A stretch of 36,827 nt of DNA from Chloroflexota bacterium (lineage in GTDB: Bacteria; Chloroflexota; Anaerolineae; Promineifilales; Promineifilaceae). The position numbers and the translations under genes were made by a program. The notes beneath the pieces were generated by a model. That model saw only the letters and a program-made list of their open reading frames with translations. It made no database searches and was not told where the DNA came from. Position 1 is the stretch's first letter. Each line of letters starts with the position of its first letter. The stretch lies in the NCBI GenBank assembly GCA_020629055.1, contig JAHDEB010000041.1:1-36827 (forward strand), written 5' to 3'. Shown here piece by piece: positions 1 through 8,164 of the stretch.

Positions 1-18
1 ATTCAAGCCAAAAAACGC

Positions 19-1536
19 TTAACGGCCTCGTTTCATCCACCAATTCATGATTCCCTTAATGCGCGGGGTTAGGCGAGTCTTATTGTATTCGATCGCAACT
101 TTATTAATGATTTCAGCCTCAGTTGGGTACGGATGAATGACAGATGCCAATGCACCTAACGATAGCTTATGCTTCATGGCGATCGTGATTTCGTTGATCA
201 ACTCGCCCGCATGAGCCCCTACGATTGTGGCCCCTAAAATCTTTCCGCTCCCTTTAGCGGTGTGTACTTTTATAAATCCGTCAGTTTCCCCATCGGTTAC
301 CGCACGGTCAACCGCTTTCATTTTTGCCGAATACGTATCAATTTCGATATGCTCTTCGGCCGCTTCCGTTGCATACATCCCGACATGTGCCACTTCTGGC
401 TGAGTATAAGTAACCCATGGAATGATTAGATCGCTAAATTTTCGCTTTGGAAAAGGAAACAGCGCGTTTTGCACAACAATCGCCCCAGAATGGCCGGCGA
501 CATGGGTAAATTGATATTTAACCGCGACATCTCCGGCCGCAAATATATTTGGATTGGTTGTTTGTAGCTGCTCATTGACACTGACACCTCGTTTTGTGTA
601 CTCAACCCCAGCATTTTCTAACCCAAGCCCTTTAACGTTCGGCCGACGTCCAACAGCTAGTAAAATTTCGTCAACTTCGATCGATGCATTCTTGCCATTT
701 TGCTCATACTCGATCAATTTTCTGCCATTTTTAGCTGATACATTTTGCGTTCTGGCACCTAAGACCAACTGAATCCCTTCTTTAATCAACTGCTCTTGGA
801 TAATTTCGGCCGCATCTGCATCTTCACGGGGCAAAATATGGTCAGCCATATCGATTAAAATGACCTGCGTTCCTAATCTCTGGAAAGCTTGGGACAGTTC
901 GCTGCCAATCGGGCCAGCACCGATGACGGCCAGCGTTTTAGGTTGCTCGGTTAAATTAAAGACAGATTCGTTGTTTAGATACCCTGTCTCCGCCAATCCG
1001 GGGATGGGGATATGGGCAGGATGGGAACCTGTCGCGATCATCGCTTTCGAAAATTCTAAAGTTTGCCCCTCTACCTGCACCTTGTTGGGTCCAATAAATT
1101 CGGCCGCCCCGAAATAAACATCAACCCCCATGTCTGTATATCTTTGTGCAGAATCATGAGGAGCGATATCAGACCGAACTTTGCGTACATGCCCCATCGC
1201 TGTATTAAAGTCGATAGTAACCCCTTCTGGCACATTAATCCCAAAACGACCTGCATCAGCCACACCTGCGGCCGCTTTCGCCGCACGAATAAGTCCTTTA
1301 GAAGGAACACAGCCGTAATTTAGGCAGTCGCCTCCTAAAAGCCCTTTTTCAATAATTGCGACTTTTGCTCCTAAGCTGCTTGCCCCACTTGCAGCGACAA
1401 GTCCGGCAGAGCCACCACCGATAACGACCAAATTATATTTTCCGTTGGGGGTTGGGTTTACCCAGTCTTTAGGTTGTACGTTATCGATAAGTTTCTGATT
1501 AAACGGATTATCCGCGGGTAGGATTTCGATGCTCAT
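19..1536 (-). CDS. MerA-like FAD-dependent pyridine nucleotide-disulfide oxidoreductase
   Basis: A 505-residue cytoplasmic flavoprotein of the dihydrolipoamide dehydrogenase / mercuric reductase family, expected to move electrons from NAD(P)H through FAD to a redox disulfide. Visible motifs: FAD-binding GGGSAG at residues 40-45, the redox pair C71-x4-C76 in GGDCLNYGCVPSK, a second Rossmann motif GAGPIGSE, the FAD-contacting AAGDV near the C-terminal third, and HPYPTEAE in the dimerisation domain. It has no N-terminal heavy-metal domain and no C-terminal vicinal cysteine pair, so true mercury reduction is unlikely. The start ATG has AGGA about 7 bases upstream. The TVP38/TMEM64 gene lies upstream on the same strand, 213 bases away; this pairing is common in bacteria, but its substrate is unknown. 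Confidence 0.9.
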   Translation of the reverse strand: MSIEILPADNPFNQKLIDNVQPKDWVNPTPNGKYNLVVIGGGSAGLVAASGASSLGAKVAIIEKGLLGGDCLNYGCVPSKGLIRAAKAAAGVADAGRFGINVPEGVTIDFNTAMGHVRKVRSDIAPHDSAQRYTDMGVDVYFGAAEFIGPNKVQVEGQTLEFSKAMIATGSHPAHIPIPGLAETGYLNNESVFNLTEQPKTLAVIGAGPIGSELSQAFQRLGTQVILIDMADHILPREDADAAEIIQEQLIKEGIQLVLGARTQNVSAKNGRKLIEYEQNGKNASIEVDEILLAVGRRPNVKGLGLENAGVEYTKRGVSVNEQLQTTNPNIFAAGDVAVKYQFTHVAGHSGAIVVQNALFPFPKRKFSDLIIPWVTYTQPEVAHVGMYATEAAEEHIEIDTYSAKMKAVDRAVTDGETDGFIKVHTAKGSGKILGATIVGAHAGELINEITIAMKHKLSLGALASVIHPYPTEAEIINKVAIEYNKTRLTPRIKGIMNWWMKRGR

Positions 1537-1661
1537 AATAATTCCTGCTTTGGCTTGATTAATGTGGTTCAGACCTGTCTGAGAGATGACCGTCAGATAA
1601 GGCTAATAAGTGAAAGACTGCATGTAGGCTCGCCACCTTACTTACTCATGCTACGAACTAG

Positions 1662-1727
1662 AGACCAGTCAGGTTTCCATTTCTCTCTGGATTTTAGAGC
1701 CCTTATTCATAAAAACCTGACTGGTCT
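1662..1727. repeat. Perfect 15-bp inverted repeat with a 36-base spacer
   Basis: The arms AGACCAGTCAGGTTT (1662-1676) and AAACCTGACTGGTCT (1713-1727) are exact reverse complements. The element lies in the 213-base gap between the TVP38/TMEM64 gene and the MerA-like gene, both on the minus strand. No T-run follows either arm, so it is not a standard terminator. A smaller dyad, CAGAC-CT-GTCTG, sits at 1570-1581 nearer the MerA-like start. Possible roles are a large stem-loop between the two genes, paired operator sites, or a remnant of a small mobile element. Confidence 0.75.
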
Positions 1728-1749
1728 TCAATAGAGTGCGAAATATGAT

Positions 1750-2463
1750 TTACTTGGTTTCGTACGATTTTACGATCCGTGAAATGATAATGCTGACAAG
1801 GAAGATGGCAATAGCACTTCCGAATGCCCATGGGCTAAATTCTGCGTTGCCAATCCCTTCGCTGATATCAATCGAGCTGCCAAATAGGGCGAAAGAGATG
1901 GTTCCTGGAATAGATCCTAAAATCGTGGCTAATAGAAACGCTTTCCAGTCTATTTTCAGAAAACCGGCCAAATAGTTCACCAAATCATAGGGCAAAAAGA
2001 TGAGGCGCATAATAAATACGGTTGAAAAGCTCGATTCTCGCATTCTCTTTCCGTAGGTTTGAAGCATCGTTGTTTCGTGCTCTTCATCAATAATGCTTTC
2101 ACCAAAATACCGGCCGATTCCGTAGGCGATCATCGCGCCCGCATTTGCTGATATAACGGTTAAGAAAACGCCTAGGACAGGGCCAAAAATCGCCCCGGCC
2201 AAAATAGTGAGGACGGTTGCAGAGAAAAAGATAAGCGGCCGAACCAAATAGGCGGTGATAAAAATCACGATGCCCCACCGAGATGTTAATAGCTCTGCCA
2301 ACTGCTGTGCCATTTGCTCAACTGTCAGATCATTTGAGCGTTGATACCAAAAATAAGTTCCCAATACAGCTGCCCAGATTGTCAGGCCAACTATTTTTTG
2401 CCAATTGCGTTCAATGAAAGTTTTGTCTTGTTTTGCTATTTTAGGATGATTGATTGTCGTCAT
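1750..2463 (-). CDS. TVP38/TMEM64 (SNARE-associated / DedA-like) membrane protein
   Basis: About 237 residues with an N-terminal membrane helix near residues 24-41 and further helices typical of the VTT/SNARE-associated domain. Recognisable blocks are RPLIFFSATVLTILAGAIFG, a glycine-rich GIGRYFG, the re-entrant-like FLPYDLVNYLAGFLKI, and GSIPGTISFALFG. The family is found in bacterial inner membranes and is related to DedA and eukaryotic TMEM64/VMP1 scramblases; its bacterial role is unclear. Two ATG codons are adjacent. The inner one (2463) is better spaced from GGAGA, so it is preferred over 2466. The gene is divergent from the ArsA gene, with about 300 bases between them. Confidence 0.85.
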   Translation of the reverse strand: MTTINHPKIAKQDKTFIERNWQKIVGLTIWAAVLGTYFWYQRSNDLTVEQMAQQLAELLTSRWGIVIFITAYLVRPLIFFSATVLTILAGAIFGPVLGVFLTVISANAGAMIAYGIGRYFGESIIDEEHETTMLQTYGKRMRESSFSTVFIMRLIFLPYDLVNYLAGFLKIDWKAFLLATILGSIPGTISFALFGSSIDISEGIGNAEFSPWAFGSAIAIFLVSIIISRIVKSYETK

Positions 2464-2762
2464 CATTTTCTCCGATGTTATTTTTTAGTTATGTTATTAT
2501 TTCTTTTTTCCCATTTCCCTATACACTGACAACGAAGATATTTAGATACTTACCCTCTAGGACTTAAAACCTGCGTTTGTAATTTTTTCTTAAGAAACCC
2601 CGAAACCGTGCAAAACAAAATTCGGGAGGATGAGTAAAAATCTAACCTTTGAAAGAATTTGAAACAATCGGCGCTAATTGCCGTAGAGCAATCCATTGAT
2701 TAAAGTGATGACAGATTGTTATGGAGCAGATTTCTGCCTTTGCAGATCTGATGAAATGAACT
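2464..2762. other. Divergent intergenic region between TVP38 and ArsA genes
   Basis: About 300 AT-rich bases that must carry both divergent promoters; no convincing -35/-10 pair was found. It holds a perfect 12-bp palindrome, TTTCTTAAGAAA, at 2586-2597. Next to it is a 6-bp dyad, CCCGAA (2599-2604) with TTCGGG (2621-2626). A 12-codon open frame (2721-2759) ends 3 bases before the ArsA ATG, but it has no ribosome binding site. No gene is supported here. Confidence 0.4.
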
Positions 2763-3956
2763 ATGAGATTTATTCTATATTTAGGAAAAGGCGGAGTAGG
2801 TAAGACAACCACAGCGGCCGCAACCGCCTTGCGTAGCGCCGAATTAGGGTACAAGACACTCGTTGCAAGTACCGATATCGCGCACAGTTTGGCAGATTCA
2901 TTAAATGTTGAGCTAGGATCGCAGCCAAAAGAGGTTGCCGAAAATTTATGGGCTCAAGAAATAAGCGCTGTTGCTGACTTGCACAACTACTGGGACCAAT
3001 TGCAGGAATTCTCGTCAAATGTGATCGCAGGCAAAGGAATTAGCCGCGTCGTCGCAGATGAGCTTTCAGCTTTCCCCGGAATGGACGAGATCGTCTGCTT
3101 GTTACATATAAACAAACAAGCGAAAGAGAAAAACTTTGATCGCATCATTATCGATGCGGCACCAACGGGCGAGACGATCCGCCTACTCACCATGCCAGAT
3201 ACTTTTTCATGGTATGCGTCCCATCTATCCCGCTTTGAAAAAGGGGCGATTCGGGCGATTAAGCCATTTGCCGGCCGCTTGTTGCAAGGGCCTACCCAAA
3301 TTTTGGATGCGATTTACAAACTCCAAAAAAGTACCGAAGAATTGAGAGACGTGTTGAGCGACCCCGCGATCAGCAGCTATCGTGTGGTTTTGACCCCTGA
3401 AAAGATGGTGATGCGTGAGGCTGAACGCGCCTTAGGCTATTTGGGATTATTTAATTATCCCGTTGATATGGCTGTCGTTAACCGAGTCATGGCAAAAGAT
3501 GAAGCTCAGGGTGAGTTTTATCAGACGAAATACGACATCCAGCAAAAATATATGGGCCAAATTTATGATAACTTCGCCCCATTGCCAATTCGGTATGCAC
3601 CATATTACGCAGAAGAGGTCGTTGGAATTGAAGCGCTGTCTCGCATGGCTTCTGACACATTCGGTGAAGATGATCCTTGTGAAATCTTTTACAACGGTAA
3701 GGTCCAAGAAATCATAGAACAAGAGGATGGAACTTATTTATTGCGGATTCCGATCCCATTCGTGACCGGCGGCGCGGTTAAATTACGCAAGCGTGGCGAT
3801 GAAATGTTTGTCACAATCGGTAATTTTAAACGTGAAATGATTCTGCCATCCGTTCTTGCAAAGCGAAAAACGGGGGGCGGTGTGCTAAATGACGGAACGC
3901 TTGAAATTACATTTTTAGCCCGTGAAGAAGCTGAAGAAGTAGAGCAATCCGCCTAG
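2763..3956 (+). CDS. ArsA/Get3-family ATPase with C-terminal Hsp20-like domain
   Basis: A 397-residue P-loop ATPase of the ArsA/GET3 branch of the SIMIBI class. Seen in sequence: the deviant Walker A GKGGVGKTT at residues 8-16, switch I-like D38-IAHSLADSL (most relatives have DPAHSL or DTAHSL), and switch II D131-AAPTGET. From about residue 318 to 388 the sequence turns into short beta-strand-like segments matching the ArsA Hsp20-like tail known from photosynthetic and Chloroflexota-type bacteria. The CxxC zinc motif of Get3 is missing, so dimerisation must differ from the eukaryotic protein. No arsenic genes are near, so a chaperone or targeting role is more likely than arsenite export. It is followed directly by a strong terminator, so it appears monocistronic. 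Confidence 0.88.
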   Translation: MRFILYLGKGGVGKTTTAAATALRSAELGYKTLVASTDIAHSLADSLNVELGSQPKEVAENLWAQEISAVADLHNYWDQLQEFSSNVIAGKGISRVVADELSAFPGMDEIVCLLHINKQAKEKNFDRIIIDAAPTGETIRLLTMPDTFSWYASHLSRFEKGAIRAIKPFAGRLLQGPTQILDAIYKLQKSTEELRDVLSDPAISSYRVVLTPEKMVMREAERALGYLGLFNYPVDMAVVNRVMAKDEAQGEFYQTKYDIQQKYMGQIYDNFAPLPIRYAPYYAEEVVGIEALSRMASDTFGEDDPCEIFYNGKVQEIIEQEDGTYLLRIPIPFVTGGAVKLRKRGDEMFVTIGNFKREMILPSVLAKRKTGGGVLNDGTLEITFLAREEAEEVEQSA

Positions 3957-3992
3957 ATTCAAAAACGTAAAGAGCCTCACAAGAAATATCCG

Positions 3993-4024
3993 GCCGAGTT
4001 TGATCATCAAACTCGGCTTTTTTA
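3993..4024 (+). terminator. Rho-independent terminator after the ArsA gene
   Basis: The sequence GCCGAGTTT-GATCATC-AAACTCGGC forms a perfect 9-bp stem (more if the loop closes) at 3993-4017. Six T residues follow at once. It lies 36 bases after the ArsA stop codon. Confidence 0.93.
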
Positions 4025-4076
4025 TTATGTCTACTCCGCACTGATTGTGTTAAAATAATTGACGGAATTTAGCGCA

Positions 4077-5228
4077 ATGAAAAATCTGAAACCAGATAAC
4101 GCGCCTTACCAGCGCTTAATCAGCTTTGGCGGCTTGATATTTGTCGGCATCGTTACCATCTTGCTCATGATTTATGGGAAAGAGGTAATCATTCCGATTG
4201 TCATTTCTTTTGTTATTTGCTTTTTGATCAATGCAATCACCAATTCATTGGCTCGCCTATCGATCTTTGGTTTTAAAATCCCTCGTAGCATTGCGATGAC
4301 TTTCACAATCTTGCTGTTTATTCAGGGGTTTCTAAGTTTAATGCAGCTGTCGGTTTCAACCGTTCAGGAAATTATCGCCGACAGTGAGAATATCTTGGGT
4401 AACCTCAACCGCCTTCTGAACTCATTGCCTGAAAATATCCTATCTTTATTACCCGAAGATTCATTAAATCAAGATTCAGCCTATGAAATCGGTTCGCTGC
4501 TTATTTTGGCGTTAGATTATGTTCAAGGGCTCCTTACAACCTTTTTGGCGCAGGCGGCCGGTATTGCGGGAGACGCGCTTATTGTGCTGTTTTACGTCAT
4601 CTTTTTACTGATCGAGCAAAATTCATTTGCTGGCAAAGTGGATAAGATGTTTACCGATCCGGTTCAAGGGGCGACGGTCAAAAAAGTTCTCCATTCGATC
4701 TCTGTCATGGTGCAAAAATATGTTGCCGTCAAGACATGGGTTAGCCTAATTGTCGGCAGCGCCTCATGGCTTGTGATGTGGTTGTTTGATCTAGACAATG
4801 CGCTTTTTTGGGCGATATTGATCTTTTTGCTCAATTATTTGCCTTATGTTGGATCGATTATCGCCGTGACATTCCCGGTTTTGTTTTCAATGGCCCAATT
4901 TGGCAATTGGACGATCTTTATTGCGCTCCTCGTTCTTCTTTTCGCCATTCAAACCCTTGTCGGGTATGTGATCGAGCCGATGCTAACCGGCCGATCTTTG
5001 GACATTAGTCCGTTTGTCGTTCTGGCCTCCCTCTCTATATTTGGCACAATCTGGGGGGTGACCGGCATGATCCTCTCTGTTCCGATCGTCATTATTATGA
5101 TTATTGTGTTTAGCCACTTCGAAGCCACCCGCCCTATCGCTGTCTTGCTTTCCGGGGACGGTGATATCTTTGGTTTTGAACCTGAAATTGTTATTCAAGG
5201 GAAAGCGACATCCACTGCCGCAGATTAG
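4077..5228 (+). CDS. AI-2E family transporter (PerM-like membrane protein)
   Basis: About 383 residues with seven to eight predicted membrane helices. The C-terminal half has the family signature: a long hydrophobic stretch, then GYVIEPMLTGRSLDISPFVVL and GTIWGVTGMILSVPI. Members include the E. coli autoinducer-2 exporter candidate TqsA and sodium/proton antiporters, so the substrate cannot be read from sequence. The frame is open back to a TTG at 4059, but ATG 4077 is preferred because GGAA lies about 11 bases upstream and the TTG has no binding site. The gene stands alone, between the ArsA terminator and the next unit. Confidence 0.88.
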   Translation: MKNLKPDNAPYQRLISFGGLIFVGIVTILLMIYGKEVIIPIVISFVICFLINAITNSLARLSIFGFKIPRSIAMTFTILLFIQGFLSLMQLSVSTVQEIIADSENILGNLNRLLNSLPENILSLLPEDSLNQDSAYEIGSLLILALDYVQGLLTTFLAQAAGIAGDALIVLFYVIFLLIEQNSFAGKVDKMFTDPVQGATVKKVLHSISVMVQKYVAVKTWVSLIVGSASWLVMWLFDLDNALFWAILIFLLNYLPYVGSIIAVTFPVLFSMAQFGNWTIFIALLVLLFAIQTLVGYVIEPMLTGRSLDISPFVVLASLSIFGTIWGVTGMILSVPIVIIMIIVFSHFEATRPIAVLLSGDGDIFGFEPEIVIQGKATSTAAD

Positions 5229-5397
5229 GGACCTCAGTTACATTAGCAAAATATTATCGCCTACTTTCTTTTAGATCATCGCGAAACTTTATAAAAGTCA
5301 TCCCGTAGAGCATAGTGTTCGAAAGGGTTATGTGTGATTACTTATGGTGGTTAATGTGTGAAAAACCGCCCTAACATACACAACCTTGAGGTGATGA

Positions 5398-5961
5398 ATG
5401 ACGAACGAAGCAGTTTTTAAAACAGAGAAGAAGCCTATTGTAGCCAGCCCACTCCCAAAAGTAGCCGTCCGATTAATTGTGACAGGTGTCGTGCTATTAG
5501 CACTTACCGTGTCAGGGGTTAGCATATTCCCATTGATCGCACCTTTACTTTTCGTTAGTGGTTTCGGCCTTCTACTCATGACACCGGCCAACAATTCAAC
5601 GTCGGCCGAACCGAGCAACTGGTCTTTTTTAGCGGCCCCAGGCGCAATGCTTGTGGCACTAGGCGCGATGATTACGGTCTTAAATTTGATTGGGCATCCT
5701 GAAGCGTTTAGCTATTTGTGGACTGTCCTACCGATCACATTTACGGCTGGAATGATGCATGCTCGTCGTTTTGAGAGTGGACATCCGATACACATAAATG
5801 GGGCACGCGTCATACGCGTTCTTTCGATTATCGGTGTATCAATGGGTGTTATCTTCGAACTGTTTGTTTTTGAAACATTTGGCCGTTGGTGGCCTTTGAT
5901 ATTAATTGGATACGGTGTGTATCTTTTATTTTCGCGCAGAGATGCGGCAGAAACGAGCTAA
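5398..5961 (+). CDS. Hypothetical multi-pass membrane protein
   Basis: A 187-residue protein with about five hydrophobic segments (roughly residues 24-42, 44-61, 75-97, 138-157 and 164-181). The C-terminal RWWPLILIGYGVYLLF resembles the membrane segment found in LiaI/LiaF-like and DUF5668-type small proteins, but this is only a local likeness. The start has an excellent GAGGTGAT ribosome binding site two bases before the ATG. A DUF4342 gene follows 27 bases after the stop, so the two are probably co-transcribed up to the terminator near 6400. Function unknown; a cell-envelope stress role is a guess from the local likeness. Confidence 0.75.
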   Translation: MTNEAVFKTEKKPIVASPLPKVAVRLIVTGVVLLALTVSGVSIFPLIAPLLFVSGFGLLLMTPANNSTSAEPSNWSFLAAPGAMLVALGAMITVLNLIGHPEAFSYLWTVLPITFTAGMMHARRFESGHPIHINGARVIRVLSIIGVSMGVIFELFVFETFGRWWPLILIGYGVYLLFSRRDAAETS

Positions 5962-5988
5962 CACCGTTTAATTTGGAGTAAGTATATT

Positions 5989-6360
5989 ATGGCAAAGAAA
6001 AAAGCAGCAGCTAAAGAAACAGCGGCAGAAGTAATTGAAATTTTGGAAGAGGATTTGTCCTCAGCTGAAGAAACCGGCCGTGCATGGTCTGAAGAACTAG
6101 GTGACGCAGGCAACGAAGTCAAACGTTTCGCCAAAAACCTATGGAAAGAAGGCACAACGAGGCGCGTTGTTGTCCGCAACGAAGCGGGTGATACCGTTGT
6201 CAACCTGCCGGTCGCGATGGGTGCATTAGCCCTATTCCCACCACTAACCGCCCCGATTCTCGGCATTTCCGTTGTGGGCTCAGTGGTTGCACTGGCGACA
6301 AAATGCAAAATCTCTATGGAGAAAAACGATTCAGTTGATACTCCTGCAGAAGCAGCATAA
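5989..6360 (+). CDS. DUF4342 domain protein
   Basis: A 123-residue protein. An alanine/lysine-rich start is followed by an acidic helix, then the DUF4342-type core (about residues 43-105): an amphipathic helix with KRFAKNLWKEG, beta-strand-like RRVVVRNEAGDTVVNLPV, and a hydrophobic segment LALFPPLTAPILGISVVGSV. The family is small, often membrane-associated, and uncharacterised. GGAG lies about 10 bases before the ATG. It is the second gene of a two-gene unit and ends at a strong terminator. Confidence 0.78.
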   Translation: MAKKKAAAKETAAEVIEILEEDLSSAEETGRAWSEELGDAGNEVKRFAKNLWKEGTTRRVVVRNEAGDTVVNLPVAMGALALFPPLTAPILGISVVGSVVALATKCKISMEKNDSVDTPAEAA

Positions 6361-6385
6361 CGTCCCGCACAATATTATTTAACGC

Positions 6386-6418
6386 AAAACGGCCCAGCGA
6401 TTTCGCTGGGCCGTTTTT
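6386..6418. terminator. Bidirectional terminator between convergent genes
   Basis: A perfect 14-bp stem (6386-6399 with 6404-6417) with loop ATTT; the core is CGGCCCAGCG. It is flanked by an A-run on the left and a T-run on the right, so it can end transcripts from both sides. It lies between the DUF4342 stop and the release factor 3 stop. Confidence 0.93.
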
Positions 6419-6443
6419 ATTTATTAGATGATTTTAGGGGTGT

Positions 6444-8039
6444 TTAAACCGTATCCCTAAAATTAATGTTTGGGTATTTTTCAGAATAATAGGAGAGCTC
6501 GTGTGCAGAGCTAAATAAAGCGACCAGACGCCCATCCGCGTCTTTGGTGCGAAGCATGCCATAACGCCATGGCAAAGCTTCAACTTCTTCTTCTGGTCCA
6601 TCTATCCAGCGTGCCAGTTGATGTGGTAAGCGATCTAAACGGGTCTTCACCCCATACTCGTCTTCGATGCGGGCAATGACGACTTCATATTGTAAAACAC
6701 CGACGACGGCCAAAATCGGGTCGCGGCGGAATGCATCAGCCTCATAAAAAACTTGCATCGCCCCTTCTGTTTCTAATTGAGTGACCCCTTTGGTGAAATT
6801 CTTTTGCTTCGAAATATCGATATTGATTAGGCGAGCGAAATGCTCTGGAGCAAATCGCGGAATCGTATTAAAGCGCAAATCATTTTGAACAGACAGGGTG
6901 TCACCGATGGTGTACAACTTATTTCCCGGCAAGCCGATAATGTCACCGGCCCAAGCTTCATCGACCACTTCACGTGCATCTGCAAAAAAGGCATATGGAC
7001 GGGAGAGTTTTAGCATGCGGCCGGAGCGACTGTGGTTAACTTGCATATTACGGGTAAATCGGCCGCTGCAAATGCGCATGTAAGCGACGCTGTCTCGATG
7101 CTTCGGGTTCATATTCGCCTGAATCTTGAAAACAAATCCAGAGAATGGGGCTTCAGCAGGCTCGATCTCTCCTTGATTGCTTTCATAAGCGTCTGGAACC
7201 GGGGCCAGCTGCACAAAATCGTCTAGAAAAAGCTGTACGCCAAAATTTGTTAATGCAGAGCCGAAATAGACGGCCGTTTGTTGCCCTGCCATCAATGCAT
7301 CATAGTCATATTGAGCCAGCTCGTCTAAAAGGCCGATATTAGTGTGTAGGTCATCAAACTGGTAGCTGGTGAGTCTATCTTCGATTCGTGGGTCATCGAT
7401 GGTTGTAATCGTTTCTGGGCTAATCGATTGATTATGGCTGGTACGGTCATAGAGATAAACATTTTCAGTTTTACGGTCGAACACTCCCATAAAGCTGTCG
7501 CCGTCTCCAATCGGCCAATTCATTGGGACCGCCTGCATCCCCAAGACATTTTCAACTTGGTCCAGCAGTCCGATCGCATCTAAGGCCGGCCGGTCCATTT
7601 TATTGATGAATGTAAAAACCGGGATACCACGTTGCTTACAGACTTCAAACAGCTTCACCGTTTGAGGTTCAACACCTTTTGCAGCATCTAAGACCATGAC
7701 AGCTGCGTCGGCCGCCATTAACGTGCGATACGTATCTTCAGAGAAATCTTGATGGCCCGGCGTATCTAGCAAATTAATGATGTGGTCCCCATATGGGAAC
7801 TGCATCACAGTCGATGTAATCGAGATTCCACGTTCGCGCTCCATTTTCATCCAGTCAGAGGTCGTGTTCTTCTGATTGCGGCGTGCGCGGACACTACCCG
7901 CCATATGGATGGCGTTACCATAAAGCAGTAATTTCTCTGTTAGGGTCGTTTTTCCCGCGTCCGGGTGAGAAATAATGGCGAACGTTCGCCTGCTTTGGAT
8001 TTCTTTTTTTATCTGCTCTGGTGAAACTTCGTCTGACAT
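6444..8039 (-). CDS. prfC: Peptide chain release factor 3
   Basis: A 531-residue translational GTPase that removes RF1/RF2 from the ribosome after peptide release. G1 SHPDAGKTT (residues 24-32), G2 RGISITS (70-76), G3 DTPGH (92-96) and G4 NKMD (146-149) are all present. RF3-specific stretches such as AGSVRARRNQKNTTSDWM and the C-terminal domain ending in YYSEKYPNINFRDTV follow. Length fits the family (about 530). No ribosome binding site is obvious before the ATG. A stem-loop (8055-8064 paired with 8079-8088, one G-U pair in the RNA) lies in the short leader and might affect initiation. The unit is bounded by terminators on both sides. Confidence 0.97.
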   Translation of the reverse strand: MSDEVSPEQIKKEIQSRRTFAIISHPDAGKTTLTEKLLLYGNAIHMAGSVRARRNQKNTTSDWMKMERERGISITSTVMQFPYGDHIINLLDTPGHQDFSEDTYRTLMAADAAVMVLDAAKGVEPQTVKLFEVCKQRGIPVFTFINKMDRPALDAIGLLDQVENVLGMQAVPMNWPIGDGDSFMGVFDRKTENVYLYDRTSHNQSISPETITTIDDPRIEDRLTSYQFDDLHTNIGLLDELAQYDYDALMAGQQTAVYFGSALTNFGVQLFLDDFVQLAPVPDAYESNQGEIEPAEAPFSGFVFKIQANMNPKHRDSVAYMRICSGRFTRNMQVNHSRSGRMLKLSRPYAFFADAREVVDEAWAGDIIGLPGNKLYTIGDTLSVQNDLRFNTIPRFAPEHFARLINIDISKQKNFTKGVTQLETEGAMQVFYEADAFRRDPILAVVGVLQYEVVIARIEDEYGVKTRLDRLPHQLARWIDGPEEEVEALPWRYGMLRTKDADGRLVALFSSAHELSYYSEKYPNINFRDTV

Positions 8040-8104
8040 ATTTGTGTGTTATAAGCTGCTGCTCAATTGATCTCGGCCGAGCAACAGCTCTATTGTTGTT
8101 ACAT

Positions 8105-8134
8105 AAAAAGCGGCCACGAACCTCGTGACCGCTT
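8105..8134 (-). terminator. Rho-independent terminator of the S41 peptidase gene
   Basis: On the minus strand AAGCGGTCACGA pairs with TCGTGGCCGCTT (12 bp with one G-U pair, 3-base loop). A run of five T follows (plus-strand 8105-8109). It lies 30 bases past the peptidase stop codon. Confidence 0.9.
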
Positions 8135-8164
8135 CAAAATTATATTCAATTTGGGCGCTGATGG

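Noticed and set aside
19..1536. Naming the first gene merA
   Set aside because: The C-terminal vicinal cysteines and metal-binding domain of mercuric reductase are missing and no mer regulator or transporter is near.
2721..2759. A 12-codon frame ending just before the ArsA gene
   Set aside because: No ribosome binding site and no codon run typical of a leader peptide; chance is likely. A neighbouring ATG at 2631 has GGAGG but directly against the start codon, which is too close.
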